A stretch of 64,000 bases of DNA from Streptomyces fradiae (GTDB lineage Bacteria > Actinomycetota > Actinomycetes > Streptomycetales > Streptomycetaceae). The notes beneath the pieces were generated by a model that had not been told where the DNA came from, did not search any database, and saw only the letters and a list, made by a program, of their open reading frames with translations. The stretch covers positions 7,502,001 through 7,566,000 of the forward strand of contig NZ_CP065958.1 of assembly GCF_041270065.1 (NCBI RefSeq), read 5' to 3'. Shown here piece after piece: positions 1-8,501 of the stretch. The translations under genes were made by a program, and so were the position numbers. Within the stretch, counting starts at the first letter, position 1; every line of letters starts with the position of its first letter.

Positions 1-12
1 GCGGTGGGCACC

Positions 13-363
13 ATGAGCGCGCCGCTCTACCAGCTGAAGGCGGAATTCTTCAAGACGCTCGGCCACCCCGTGCGGATCCGCGTCCTGGAGCTGCTCAGCC
101 AGCGGGAGCACGCGGTCTCGGAGATGCTGGCCGAGGTCGGCGTCGAGCCCGCGCACCTCTCCCAGCAGCTCGCCGTGCTGCGCCGCGCCAACCTGGTCGT
201 GGCGCGCCGCGAGGGCTCGGCGGTCCACTACACGCTGACCGACCCGCAGGTCGCGGAGCTCCTGGTGGTCGCCCGCTCGATCCTGTCCGGCGTCCTCGCC
301 GGCCAGGCCGAGCTCCTCGCCGACCTCCGCGCCAGCGGAACGGCGATCGCGCCGCCCGAGTAG
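13..363 (+). CDS. ArsR-type winged-helix transcriptional regulator
   Basis: Small DNA-binding repressor-type protein of 116 residues. An ArsR-like winged helix runs through most of it: an FKTLGHPVRIRVLELL helix near the N-terminus, then a recognition-helix region reading HLSQQLAVLRRANLV, then a wing around REGSAVHYTL. No cysteine-rich metal-binding motif is visible, so it may sense something other than metal. I chose ATG 13; a GTG at 4 adds only three residues, and upstream DNA is outside the window, so the start is uncertain. No partner gene can be assigned: the next gene is about 160 bp away, with a hairpin between. Confidence 0.8.
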   Translation: MSAPLYQLKAEFFKTLGHPVRIRVLELLSQREHAVSEMLAEVGVEPAHLSQQLAVLRRANLVVARREGSAVHYTLTDPQVAELLVVARSILSGVLAGQAELLADLRASGTAIAPPE

Positions 364-440
364 CGCCGGGAAGCCCGCGCAGCCGGGGAAGCCTGAGCAG
401 CCGGGAAATCCCGGGCGGCCGGGCAGGCCGGGCAACCCCG
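364..440. repeat. Short degenerate GC-rich tandem repeat after the ArsR gene
   Basis: About four imperfect 16-18 bp units built around GCAGCCGGG(A/G)AA follow the ArsR stop codon. The third unit contains the hairpin annotated separately. No function is evident. Confidence 0.4.
401..414. terminator. Candidate hairpin terminator downstream of the ArsR gene
   Basis: CCGGGA-AA-TCCCGG forms a perfect 6-bp stem 38 bases after the ArsR stop. There is no U tract, which is usual for Streptomyces terminators. Confidence 0.35.
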
Positions 441-520
441 AGCCGCCGCGAAGAGCCCTGCCGCAGCACCGGCCACCGACGACGGACCCGTTGTCAGTGG
501 CCGGTGCCATGCTGGCCCCC

Positions 521-922
521 GTGACGATCACCTGGAATCTTCTCGATCTCGACGGCGCCCTGCGCGCCTCCTGGGCCGCCGACACCAGCTCGCCCGACTA
601 CCGGACCGAATGGGCGCCGGACAATCCCGCCTGGGGCCACTGCGACATCACCGCCCTGATCGTGAACGACCTCTTCGGCGGCGACCTGGTGGTCGGCGAG
701 GTCCACCTGGACGGCGAGCAGCATGGCTACCACTGGTGGAACCGCCTCCCCAACGGCGTCGAACTCGACCTGACCCGGGAACAGTTCCTCCGGGGCGAGC
801 TCGTCAGCGCCGCGCGCGTCGTCGAACGGCCCCCGGGCCCGCTGCCCCGTCGCTGGGACGAGTACCTGCTGCTCCGCACCCGGGTCGCCGCTCGCCTCGG
901 GGAGTTGCCCGAGCCCGCGTAG
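521..922 (+). CDS. YunG-like protein of unknown function
   Basis: A 133-residue cytosolic protein that resembles the YunG-like family of actinobacteria. Visible features are WAPDNPAWGHCDITALIVND near residues 30-50, with a conserved Cys and His, then GYHWWNRLPNG and DLTREQF. The spaced Cys and paired His residues suggest a papain-like or NlpC-like fold, but this is inference and no activity is known to me. GTG 521 is chosen because the family-like sequence begins at MTITW; an ATG at 509 would add four residues. Neither start has a clear ribosome binding site, so a leaderless message is possible. It ends 39 bp before the MFS gene. Confidence 0.65.
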   Translation: MTITWNLLDLDGALRASWAADTSSPDYRTEWAPDNPAWGHCDITALIVNDLFGGDLVVGEVHLDGEQHGYHWWNRLPNGVELDLTREQFLRGELVSAARVVERPPGPLPRRWDEYLLLRTRVAARLGELPEPA

Positions 923-927
923 GCCCG

Positions 928-954
928 TTGGGCGCACCGGCACCCTGTTAGCCT
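928..954 (+). promoter_or_regulatory. Candidate promoter for a leaderless MFS transcript
   Basis: TTGGGC at 928-933 and TAGCCT at 949-954 are separated by 15 bp. The -10 hexamer ends seven bases before the ATG at 962, the spacing expected when transcription starts on the initiation codon. No Shine-Dalgarno sequence precedes that ATG. Confidence 0.45.
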
Positions 955-961
955 CACCGTC

Positions 962-2230
962 ATGATCACGACAGGAATCGGGAAGCGCTTACGCGGCGGG
1001 GCGGAATCCGGTCCGCAACGGGCTCTGATCATCTCCAGTTTCGTCAGCAGGGTCGGCAACGGGCTCTTCAACACCGCCGCCGTCCTCTACTTCACTCTCG
1101 TCGTGCACCTGCCCGCCGCCCAGGTGGGAGCGGGCCTGACCATCGCCGGACTCTGCGGCCTGGCGGCAGGCGTACCGGCGGGCAATCTGGCCGACCGGTA
1201 CGGTCCGCGGGTCGTCTCGCTGATCGCCCAGGCCGTGCTGGCCCTCACCATGGCGTCCTTCGTCCTCATCGACAGCTGGCTCGCCTTCACCCTCGTCGCC
1301 ACCCTGGACCGGCTGGCCGCCACGGCCGGCGGCGCGGCGGGCGGTGCGCTCGTCGCCCGCGTCGGCGGCGAGCGGCCCGCCGCCTTCCGGGCCCGGCTCC
1401 GGACCTACGTCAACCTCGGCGTCGTCGTCGGCACCCTGGGCGCGGCCGTCGCCCTCCAGATCGACACCCGTGCCGCCTACACCGCGCTGATCCTCGCCAA
1501 CGCCGCCAGCTTCGCCCTCGCCGGACTGATCGTGCTGATCGGCGTCCCGAACTACCGGCCCCTGCCCAAGCCCGAGGCCCACCGTCAGTGGAGCGTCCTC
1601 GCCGACCGGCCGTACATGTCCTTCGTCGCGCTCTACAGCGCCATGGGCCTGCAGTACCAGACCGTCTCCCTTCTTCTGCCGATCTGGCTCGCCGCCCACA
1701 CCGACGCACCACGCTGGACCGTGGCCGCGGTCTACGCGGTCAACAGCGGGGTCTGCGTGCTGCTCCAGAGCCGCCTCGGTTCCAAGGTCGAGACCCCGCA
1801 CCAGGGCGGCCGCGCCCTCCGCCGCGCCGGACTCCTCTTCCTCGTCAGCTGTCCGCTGATGGCGCTGACCGCCGACGTCCCCGTGTGGGTCGCATCGGCC
1901 CTCGCCGTCCTCGCCGTGTGCCTCCACAGCATCGGCGAGGTGTGGGAGTCGTCCGGCGGCTACGCCCTCGGCTTCGGCCTCGCCCCCGACCACGCCCAGG
2001 GCCAGTACCAGGGCCTCCTCGGCATCGGCTTCAACGCGGGCCAGGCCCTCGCCCCGCTGATCCTGACCGGAGCGGTCCTCGCCCTCGGCCACACCGGATG
2101 GTTCCTCCTCGCCCTCTTCTTCGCGGCCCTGGGCATGGCCGGGCCCCCGGTCGCCGCCTGGGCCGAACGGACCCGTCCCGCCCCACCGGCCGAGAACACC
2201 GCGTCCCCGCGGGCCGAGGCCGAGCGCTGA
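962..2230 (+). CDS. MFS transporter with a TTA codon
   Basis: Integral membrane transporter of 422 residues with about 12 predicted membrane segments. It is probably a drug or metabolite exporter of the major facilitator superfamily. The loop between segments 2 and 3 reads GNLADRYGPR, matching the family's GxLaDrxGrk signature, and a second NLGVVVGTLG-type stretch lies near segment 5. The hydrophilic C-terminus is rich in Pro, Ala and Glu. Codon 10 (989-991) is TTA, the rarest leucine codon in Streptomyces, so translation should depend on the bldA tRNA and be developmentally timed. Start and promoter suggest a leaderless mRNA. The substrate is unknown. Confidence 0.82.
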   Translation: MITTGIGKRLRGGAESGPQRALIISSFVSRVGNGLFNTAAVLYFTLVVHLPAAQVGAGLTIAGLCGLAAGVPAGNLADRYGPRVVSLIAQAVLALTMASFVLIDSWLAFTLVATLDRLAATAGGAAGGALVARVGGERPAAFRARLRTYVNLGVVVGTLGAAVALQIDTRAAYTALILANAASFALAGLIVLIGVPNYRPLPKPEAHRQWSVLADRPYMSFVALYSAMGLQYQTVSLLLPIWLAAHTDAPRWTVAAVYAVNSGVCVLLQSRLGSKVETPHQGGRALRRAGLLFLVSCPLMALTADVPVWVASALAVLAVCLHSIGEVWESSGGYALGFGLAPDHAQGQYQGLLGIGFNAGQALAPLILTGAVLALGHTGWFLLALFFAALGMAGPPVAAWAERTRPAPPAENTASPRAEAER

Positions 2231-2796
2231 GGCGGCACCGGCGACGCGGCCGGGGCGAACGCGGGTTCGGACCGGGCCCCCGACCCTTGGCCTTCACCGG
2301 CGCGCGCCCCCGTGCGCCCGCCATCGCGCCCGCCCGTACGCCCGCTGGCGCCGTCCCGGCGGAGGGTGTAGAGCCGCCGGCGGCACCGGAGGGGCCCGTG
2401 TGGCGCCCCGTTCGTCACGGGTGCCCCGCGCGCCGACGCCTGGCACAGAGAACGCACACAGAACGAGCAGCTTCGGGCCCCTCGCTATCAAGGGCGAGCG
2501 GAATAAAGCCACTTGGGGTTGTAGTTCGGCCAAGGTGGGCAGGTTTGGGGTTCAGGACCTGGGGAAGGGTCCGGCGTCAGTGACTGACATTGCCCGTGGC
2601 AGTGGCAGTTGCCAGTGGCGGCGGAGAGCGGTCCGGTGGGGCGGAAGGAGCAGGAGTGTGCCGCGGCGCGCCGCGGTGTCGCAGCGCGTCCCTCCGGGGG
2701 ATGCCATGCCGCCGCGGACCGGGCGCCCCGAGGTGAGAACGACGCGATGGTGGTCCGCACAGTGGAACGGACCGGAGAACGAAGGAGGTTGGTCCC
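2231..2796. other. 566-bp intergenic region upstream of the terpene cyclase gene
   Basis: No credible gene. The stretch 2480-2570 is less GC-rich than its surroundings, as a promoter region would be, but I cannot pick a convincing -35/-10 pair. A short dyad, TGGCA-GT-TGCCA, lies at 2603-2614. A strong AGGAGG ribosome binding site precedes the ATG at 2797. Confidence 0.5.
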
Positions 2797-3864
2797 ATGA
2801 CAGTGCGTGCCGTCGAGCTCCCCGAGCTGTGGATGCCCCACCCGGTGCGGGTGAACCCGTATCTGCCGGGTCTGCGCGCGGAGACCGAGACCTGGGCGCG
2901 CGAGATGGGGATGCTGCACGGCGAGGGAAGGCTGAGAACGTACGAGGGGATATGGACGCGGTCCCAGTTCCACGCCATGACCGTGGACCAGCTGACCGCC
3001 TGGTGTCTGCCCGACGCCTCACCGGCCGATCTGCGGCTGAACCACCGGTTCAACATCTGGGCGCTCGCCTGGGACGACTATTTCGCCAACGCCTTCAAAC
3101 GGACCGGTGATCTCCCCGGCGCACTCGCCTTCACCGCCCGGCTGCACGATTTTCTGCGCCCCGAGATCCCGGCCCGTCTGCCGTATCCGGAGAACGCCGT
3201 GGAACGCGGAATCGCCGACCTCCAGGCGCAGTTCTTCCCGCCCCGCCTCGCCCACTGGCGGCTGGAATTCAACCGGGCCCTCGCGAAATACATCGACGCG
3301 GGAGTGACGGAACTCGCCAACAGCCTCGCCGGCCGCGTTCCGAGCCTCATCGAATACGCGCCGTTCCGCCGCGAGAGCTTCGCCGCGCACACCGCGCCCT
3401 ATTCCGTCGAACTCTCCACCCGCGCGCGAATACCGGAGGCGATCCGCGACAGCGGCACCGTCCGCGGTCTGCTCGACGCCTTCATGGACTTCATGGGCCT
3501 CGCCAACGACCTCGCCTCCTACGAACGGGAGGTCCACGAGGAGCACGACGTCAACAACCTGGTCGTCGTCATCGGCGAGTCCCTCGGACTGCCCCTCCAC
3601 GACGCCGTGCCCGCCTCCGTCCACCTGGTCAACTCCCGCCTCCGCGACTTCGAGTACCTGCGGACGCACGACCTCCCGCTGCTCGTACGGCAGTCGGGAC
3701 TGCACCCCGACGAGCGCGACGAGCTCGACGCCTGGCTGGCGGGCGCGTGCGGGTTCCTCTCCGGGCTCCACGCCTGGTACACCGGGGCGCCCCGCTACGT
3801 ACCCGCCGACCCCACCGTTCCGGAACAGCGGAGCCTCGACGAGCGGTACCCGCCGGGCGCGTGA
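2797..3864 (+). CDS. Class I terpene cyclase (probably a sesquiterpene synthase)
   Basis: Cyclises a linear isoprenyl diphosphate, probably farnesyl diphosphate, by Mg2+-dependent ionisation. The protein is 355 residues, normal for bacterial class I cyclases. The second metal-binding motif (NSE triad) is intact as NDLASYERE, N237/S241/E245. A C-terminal Arg-Tyr pair is present in APRYVP. The first Asp-rich motif is WDDYFAN at 92-98: the two Asp are present, but the acidic residue usual at the end (as in DDHFLE) is Asn. The gene is convergent with the conservon-associated P450, and a hairpin separates them; terpene cyclase genes beside CYP157-type P450s suggest a shared product. A good AGGAGG site fixes the start. 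The exact product cannot be read. Confidence 0.85.
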   Translation: MTVRAVELPELWMPHPVRVNPYLPGLRAETETWAREMGMLHGEGRLRTYEGIWTRSQFHAMTVDQLTAWCLPDASPADLRLNHRFNIWALAWDDYFANAFKRTGDLPGALAFTARLHDFLRPEIPARLPYPENAVERGIADLQAQFFPPRLAHWRLEFNRALAKYIDAGVTELANSLAGRVPSLIEYAPFRRESFAAHTAPYSVELSTRARIPEAIRDSGTVRGLLDAFMDFMGLANDLASYEREVHEEHDVNNLVVVIGESLGLPLHDAVPASVHLVNSRLRDFEYLRTHDLPLLVRQSGLHPDERDELDAWLAGACGFLSGLHAWYTGAPRYVPADPTVPEQRSLDERYPPGA

Positions 3865-3913
3865 GAGCACGGCGCAGGAGCGCCCGTACGCGCCCGTACG
3901 CGCCCGGACACGC

Positions 3914-3953
3914 CGGAGGGGGCGCCGGCACCCGTGTGCCGACACCCCCTCCG
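3914..3953. terminator. Bidirectional hairpin between terpene cyclase and P450 genes
   Basis: GGAGGGGG-cgc-CGGCAC, loop CCGT, GTGCCG-aca-CCCCCTCC forms a long stem with one three-base internal mismatch, extended by an outer C-G pair. It sits between two convergent stop codons. Confidence 0.75.
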
Positions 3954-3976
3954 TACTCCGGAGACCGCGGGAATCC

Positions 3977-5431
3977 CTAGCGGCGGGAGAGCAGCCGCCG
4001 CAGCCGCGCCCACCACGATGCCGGGGCCGCCGCCGGGCGCTGCTCCGGGACCGGCGGCGCGGTCTCGGGCCACAGGCCGGGCGCCGGCATCCCGCTGCTC
4101 TGCGTCGGCGGCGCCGGCAGCGGCGCCGGCAGGTCCTGCGCCCGCGGCTGCCGGGGCGCGAACCGCACCGGAAGCGCCGTCAGATGCCGGGCCCAGGTGG
4201 AGGAACGCCAGGACAGTTCCTCCTCCGGCACCGCGAGGGCGATGTCCGGCAGCCGGGTCAGCAGGATGTCGATGCCGGTGTCGGCGATGATGCGGCCGAT
4301 GTCCTGGCCGGGGCACTCGTGGCTGCCCGCGCTGAAGGACAGGTGCGCCCGGTTGTGGTGCACCGGCGTCGCCGGATCCGGCCGGATCGTCTCGTCGACA
4401 TTGCCGGCGGCCAGGCCGAGCAGCAGCATGTCGCCCGCCTTGATCTGCTGCCCGCCGAGGGTGGTGTCGCCGTTGGCCCAGCGGCCCGGGCACACCATCA
4501 GCGGCGGCTCGTCCCACAGCACCTGCTCGACGGCCTCCGGCAGCGTCATCTGACCGCCGGCCAACGAACCGCGGAAGCGATGGTCGGTGACCACCATCCG
4601 CAGCACGTTGGACATCAGGTTGGCCGTCGTCTCGTACCCGGCGAGCAGGATCAGCCGCAGGTGGTGCATCACCTCCTCGTCGGTGAGCCCGGCCGGGTGG
4701 GCGAGCAGCGCGGAAGCGATGTCGTGCCCCGGCCGCGAGCGCTTGGTGACGACCAGCTCCTCCAGGGCCTTCAGGACGAAGGCGTTGCTGGCGAGCGAGG
4801 TCTCGGTCGCCTTGAACAGGTCGCGCGCGGCGTGCACCAGCTCCGGGCCGGACTCGTCCGACATGCCGAGGAGGTGGATGAGGGTGAGCATCGGCAGATG
4901 CTCGGTGAACTGGTTGACCAGCTCCGACTCGCCGCTCTCGCAGAACCCGTCGATCAGCTGGTGGGCGAAGCGGGTGATGTGACGGCGCAGTCCGCGGTGG
5001 TCGAACTGGTCGAGGCCCGCCGTGACCGCCCCGCGCAGCCGCTGGTGGTCCTCGCCGTCGGCGCACACGCAGTCCGGCCGCCAGCCGATCATGGGGATGA
5101 GCGGCGAGGTGGCGGGGTCGATCTCGCCGCTGCGCCAGCCGTGCCAGACCCGCGGATCGCGCGAGTACTGGGTGGCGCGGGTGGCGACGTCGCGGTTCTC
5201 GGTGTAGCCGAGGACGAGCCAGGCGCGCACGTCGCCGTCGAGCAGGACGGGCGCGACCGTTCCGTGCGCGGCGCGCAGCTTCTCGTACAGACCCATCGGG
5301 TCGGTGGCCGCGGTGGGGCCGTACAGCCGGGTGGTGCCGTCGGGGCCGGTGGCCGCCGCGTGCGCCGGGCAGCCCGGCGGCGGCAGGAGGTCGGTCTCCG
5401 GGCCGGCGTGTTCGGAGGGCGGGACGGTCAT
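3977..5431 (-). CDS. CYP157-type cytochrome P450 lacking the ExxR motif
   Basis: Haem-thiolate protein of 484 residues, the last gene of the conservon operon. The haem-binding loop FSAGSHECPG with its Cys is intact, and the I-helix reads LAGYETTAN. Where nearly all P450s have ExxR in the K-helix, this protein reads EQVLW, so Glu and Arg are Gln and Trp. This substitution defines the Streptomyces CYP157 family (established knowledge), in which the EQxLW form has been reported. Roughly 60 Pro/Ala-rich residues follow the P450 fold, ending in a basic tail. The ATG at 5431 overlaps the GTPase stop by four bases (ATGA), indicating translational coupling. Function may be catalytic with the terpene cyclase or regulatory within the conservon. 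Confidence 0.88.
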   Translation of the reverse strand: MTVPPSEHAGPETDLLPPPGCPAHAAATGPDGTTRLYGPTAATDPMGLYEKLRAAHGTVAPVLLDGDVRAWLVLGYTENRDVATRATQYSRDPRVWHGWRSGEIDPATSPLIPMIGWRPDCVCADGEDHQRLRGAVTAGLDQFDHRGLRRHITRFAHQLIDGFCESGESELVNQFTEHLPMLTLIHLLGMSDESGPELVHAARDLFKATETSLASNAFVLKALEELVVTKRSRPGHDIASALLAHPAGLTDEEVMHHLRLILLAGYETTANLMSNVLRMVVTDHRFRGSLAGGQMTLPEAVEQVLWDEPPLMVCPGRWANGDTTLGGQQIKAGDMLLLGLAAGNVDETIRPDPATPVHHNRAHLSFSAGSHECPGQDIGRIIADTGIDILLTRLPDIALAVPEEELSWRSSTWARHLTALPVRFAPRQPRAQDLPAPLPAPPTQSSGMPAPGLWPETAPPVPEQRPAAAPASWWARLRRLLSRR

Positions 5432-6051
5432 ACGGGGGTCTCCTGGGCGGCGAGGGTGCACAGGTAGACCATCAGCGAGAGCAGCGCGTCACGGCAGGAC
5501 GCCCGGTCGCGGGCGTCGCAGGTGACGATGGGGACGGACTCGCCGAGGGCCAGCGCAGTGCGCAGTTCGGGCAGGGGGTACTGCGGGGCTTCGGGGAAGG
5601 TGTTGACCGCCACGACGAAGGGGACACGACGGTCCTCGAGACGGGTGATGACCTCGAAGCACACCTCGATCCGGCGAGTGTCGACGAGGACGACCGCGCC
5701 GAGCGCGCCTTCGAAGATCCCGTTCCACAGGAACCAGAAGCGTTCCTGGCCCGGGGTCCCGAAGAGATAGAGGACCAGCTCCTCGTTGATGCTGATCCGT
5801 CCGAAGTCCATCGCGACGGTGGTGGTGCTCTTGCCCGCGGCGCCGGGGTTGTTGTCGATCCCGACACCCGCCTGGGTCATGTTCTCCTCGGTGGTCAGCG
5901 GCTTGATCTCGCTGACCGCCCCGACCATGGTGGTCTTGCCGACGCCGAAGCCGCCGACGACCACGACCTTGACTCCCCGGGCGCCGTGCGGCAGCAGCAC
6001 GTCGGTGCCGCGCGGGCCGGCCAGGGAGGCCTCAGAGCTTGCGTAGTCCAT
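5428..6051 (-). CDS. cvnD: Conservon GTPase (CvnD-like, Ras/MglA-type fold)
   Basis: Small GTP-binding protein of 207 residues and the switch component of the conservon complex. The P-loop is GGFGVGKTT near residue 35. A G3-type region reads LYLFGTPGQERF, with Gly-Gln in the catalytic position. The usual NKxD base-recognition motif appears as VNTF, typical of this subfamily. Conservon proteins are thought to form a membrane-associated signalling complex resembling eukaryotic G-protein systems (established from Streptomyces work). It overlaps the DUF742 gene upstream by 20 bases and the P450 downstream by four. A GGAGG lies nine bases before the ATG. Confidence 0.92.
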   Translation of the reverse strand: MDYASSEASLAGPRGTDVLLPHGARGVKVVVVGGFGVGKTTMVGAVSEIKPLTTEENMTQAGVGIDNNPGAAGKSTTTVAMDFGRISINEELVLYLFGTPGQERFWFLWNGIFEGALGAVVLVDTRRIEVCFEVITRLEDRRVPFVVAVNTFPEAPQYPLPELRTALALGESVPIVTCDARDRASCRDALLSLMVYLCTLAAQETPV

Positions 6052-6388
6052 GGATCACCGCCTCCAACAGGCCGCGTTCGGGAAATGCCGCGACGGGCAC
6101 GGGTGCGATGGCTTCCACACGTTCGTCCTCGACGAGTTGGGACAGGAGCACGGTGACGACACTGAACGGGAGGCTGAGGTACGCCGACACCTCGGCGACC
6201 GACAGCGGGTACTGACACATGGTGAGGATGGCGGCGGTCTCGGGCTGCATCGAAGGCTCGGGAGAGGACCGCGACGCGATCAGGGTCACCAGGTTGAACG
6301 CCTTCTCCCCGGAGCCCTGGCCGCCGGTGATGACGTAGAGCGGAACGGGAGTGCCTTCGTCCCAAGGGCCTTTGCGCTCTGATGTCAC
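6032..6388 (-). CDS. cvnC: Conservon DUF742 protein (CvnC-like)
   Basis: A 118-residue protein with the DUF742 signature: the PLYVITGG stretch near residue 17, a winged-helix-like middle section (YPLSVAEVSAYLSLP then VVTVLLSQLVEDE) and the conserved C-terminus ERGLLEAVIHGLRKL. In conservons this protein bridges the roadblock protein and the GTPase; its biochemical role is not established. It is translationally coupled to the roadblock gene by an ATGA overlap and to the GTPase gene by a longer overlap. Confidence 0.92.
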   Translation of the reverse strand: MTSERKGPWDEGTPVPLYVITGGQGSGEKAFNLVTLIASRSSPEPSMQPETAAILTMCQYPLSVAEVSAYLSLPFSVVTVLLSQLVEDERVEAIAPVPVAAFPERGLLEAVIHGLRKL

Positions 6389-6792
6389 ATCGCCTGCCGC
6401 ACGTCATCACGGGGGGGACTCGTCATGTGCTGACCGATCCGCACCACCAGGGTCCGCATCCGGTCGCCGAGCAGCCCCGCGTCCACCTCCTCGTCGGCCA
6501 GGACCGCGAGGTACGCGCCGGGGCCGGCCGCCATGAGGGAGAAGTAGCCGCCGTCGGCCTCGATCCCGACCATCCGTGTCGAGCCGTCGCCGTGCGGGAA
6601 CATCTGCGCGATGGCCTTGGCCAGGCTCTGGATGCCGGAACAGGCGGCCGCGATCGCGTCGGCGGTGTCCGGGGTGGTGTTGGCCTGGCCGATGCACAGG
6701 CCGTCCGAGGAGAGGACGACCACGTGGCGCACGTACGGAACGCTGCCCACGAGCTCCGTGAGCATCCAGTCAATGTTGGGCAGTGGCTGCAT
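6385..6792 (-). CDS. cvnB: Conservon roadblock/LC7 protein (CvnB-like)
   Basis: A 135-residue roadblock/LC7-fold protein, the class that acts as activator or scaffold for small Ras-like GTPases. Signature stretches are WMLTELVGSVPYVRHVVVLS near residues 9-28, GLCIGQANTTPDTADAIAAA, and GGYFSLMAAGPGAYLAVLAD in the central strand pair. It starts two bases after the end of the sensor ATPase gene and overlaps the DUF742 gene by four bases, so the four cvn proteins should be made in matched amounts. Confidence 0.93.
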   Translation of the reverse strand: MQPLPNIDWMLTELVGSVPYVRHVVVLSSDGLCIGQANTTPDTADAIAAACSGIQSLAKAIAQMFPHGDGSTRMVGIEADGGYFSLMAAGPGAYLAVLADEEVDAGLLGDRMRTLVVRIGQHMTSPPRDDVRQAM

Positions 6793-6794
6793 GG

Positions 6795-8501
6795 TTACTC
6801 GACCTCATCTGACGGATCGCTGTGGGGAGTGGAGGGATCGGCGGCCGTCCGCTTCTCGCCGTTGAACGCCTCCCACATCAGGCCCGGCTGGCGCGGCGTG
6901 CCGTTGCGCCGGGGGAGGGCCGGCGCCTCCGGGGGAGTGCTGCCCGTGCGGACGACCGGGGTGGGGACGGGCGACGCGCGGCGGCGCTGCGGGAGCCCGT
7001 TGACGGTCTTGCCGGGCTCGCCGACGTCGGTGGCGCCGGAGTCCGCCGAGGCCGTGAACGGCGCGGTGGTGAACGGCGCGGAGGACGGCACGGAGGGCGA
7101 CGGGGAGGGAGCGGCGGGGGCCTGCGACGACGCCGTGGGGGCGGCGTGACGCGCGGTGGAGGCCGGAGCGGGCGCGGGCGCGGGTGTGCGCGCGGGCGCC
7201 GGTACGGACGCGCGCTCGGGCATCGGATCCGGCGCGGGCGGAATGATGGTGGGAGGCGGCGGAGGCGTCGGGAAGCCCGGGCCGCCGGAGCGCTTCCGGT
7301 GGTTCTCGTGGGGGGCTCTCATGACAGGCTGGGGCACCGTGGTGATCAGGCGTCGGGGTACGAGGATGACGGCCCGCACACCGCCGTACGCGGAGGTGCG
7401 CAGGTCCACCTCGCAGCCGTGCTCGCGCGCCAGCCGGCTCACGACGGGCAGACCGAGCTGGGTGACCTCGCCGAGACCCGCCAGGAAGATGCCGGTGGCC
7501 GACTGCGTCATGACGCGGTCGATGCGCTGCCGGACCTCCTCGGTCAGGCCGACGCCGCGGTCCTCGATCTCGATCGCGATGCCGGAGGGCACCTCGCTCG
7601 CGGTGACCTCCACCGGGGTGTGCGGCGGCGAGAAGGTCGTGGCGTTGTCGAGGAGTTCGGCGAGCAGGTGGATCAGCGGCTCGGCGCCGGGGCCGATCAC
7701 GGCCACCTCGGTCACCGCCTGCAGCCGCACGCGGGGGTAGTCGACGATACGGGACATGGCGCCGCGCAGGACGTCGTAGAGCGGGATCGCCTTCGACCAC
7801 TGGCGGCCGGGCCGGGCGTCGCCGAGCACGGCGATGCTGGCCGCGAGGCGGCCGATCAGCGCGTTGCGGTGGTCGATGTCCTGCAGACCGCGCGAGACGA
7901 CGATGTCCGTGCCGTGCAGGATCTGCATCGCGTGCAGGTCCTTGGCGAGCTGGTGCACGATCGCCTGGACGCGGCGGGCGACGGCGACGAGCGCGCGCTG
8001 GGACGAGTCACGGGTGCTCTCCTCGGCCTCGACGGCCTCCAGGAGAGTGCGCAGGGCGCCCTTCAGCGCCTCGGTGAACTCGTCGTCGAGGTGGTCGCCG
8101 AAGGAGACGGACTGCATGATGTCCGACGCGCTCTCGCCCTTCTGCAGCCGGGCCACGGCCGCGGGGAGCAGCTCGTCGGCCATCCACCGGGTGGTGGACC
8201 GCTGGTCCGCGAGGCGGCCGAGCAGCGCGGCTTCGCGCCGGGCGTAGTACTCCCGCGCCTCGGTGGCCGCCTGGGTCCGGCGGGCCGAGTCGCTCGTACG
8301 GAGCCGGCGCATCGTCACGGCCGAGGTGACGGCCGTGAGGGCGACGGCCACCAGGCCGTACCAGGCGAGCGACGACCGTATCTGCGCGGAGGAGAAGAAC
8401 AGCCCTATGGCGAGGACGCCGGCCAGGGCCCCGGGGGGAATGAGCCACACCGGTGCCGCGTTCCGCGGCCTGGCTCTGGAAGTCGAAGCTGCACGAACCA
8501 T
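6795..8501 (-). CDS. cvnA: Conservon sensor ATPase (CvnA-like, histidine-kinase-like)
   Basis: Membrane sensor of 568 residues, first gene of the conservon. Two hydrophobic segments near residues 15-55 (around LAGVLAIGLFF and GLVAVALTAV) anchor it. A HATPase_c domain follows, with N-box LLAELLDNATTFSP and G1-box IEIEDRGVGL; no usual phosphoacceptor His box is evident, as expected for this nitrate-sensor-like family. The last 200 or so residues are Pro/Ala-rich and probably disordered. I start at ATG 8501 because GAGGGA lies eight bases upstream; the in-frame TTG at 8516 would overlap that site. Confidence 0.9.
   Translation of the reverse strand: MVRAASTSRARPRNAAPVWLIPPGALAGVLAIGLFFSSAQIRSSLAWYGLVAVALTAVTSAVTMRRLRTSDSARRTQAATEAREYYARREAALLGRLADQRSTTRWMADELLPAAVARLQKGESASDIMQSVSFGDHLDDEFTEALKGALRTLLEAVEAEESTRDSSQRALVAVARRVQAIVHQLAKDLHAMQILHGTDIVVSRGLQDIDHRNALIGRLAASIAVLGDARPGRQWSKAIPLYDVLRGAMSRIVDYPRVRLQAVTEVAVIGPGAEPLIHLLAELLDNATTFSPPHTPVEVTASEVPSGIAIEIEDRGVGLTEEVRQRIDRVMTQSATGIFLAGLGEVTQLGLPVVSRLAREHGCEVDLRTSAYGGVRAVILVPRRLITTVPQPVMRAPHENHRKRSGGPGFPTPPPPPTIIPPAPDPMPERASVPAPARTPAPAPAPASTARHAAPTASSQAPAAPSPSPSVPSSAPFTTAPFTASADSGATDVGEPGKTVNGLPQRRRASPVPTPVVRTGSTPPEAPALPRRNGTPRQPGLMWEAFNGEKRTAADPSTPHSDPSDEVE

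Noticed and set aside
2400..3110. Open frames in the region upstream of the terpene cyclase
   Set aside because: They lack ribosome binding sites and domain patterns and partly overlap the cyclase gene in another frame.
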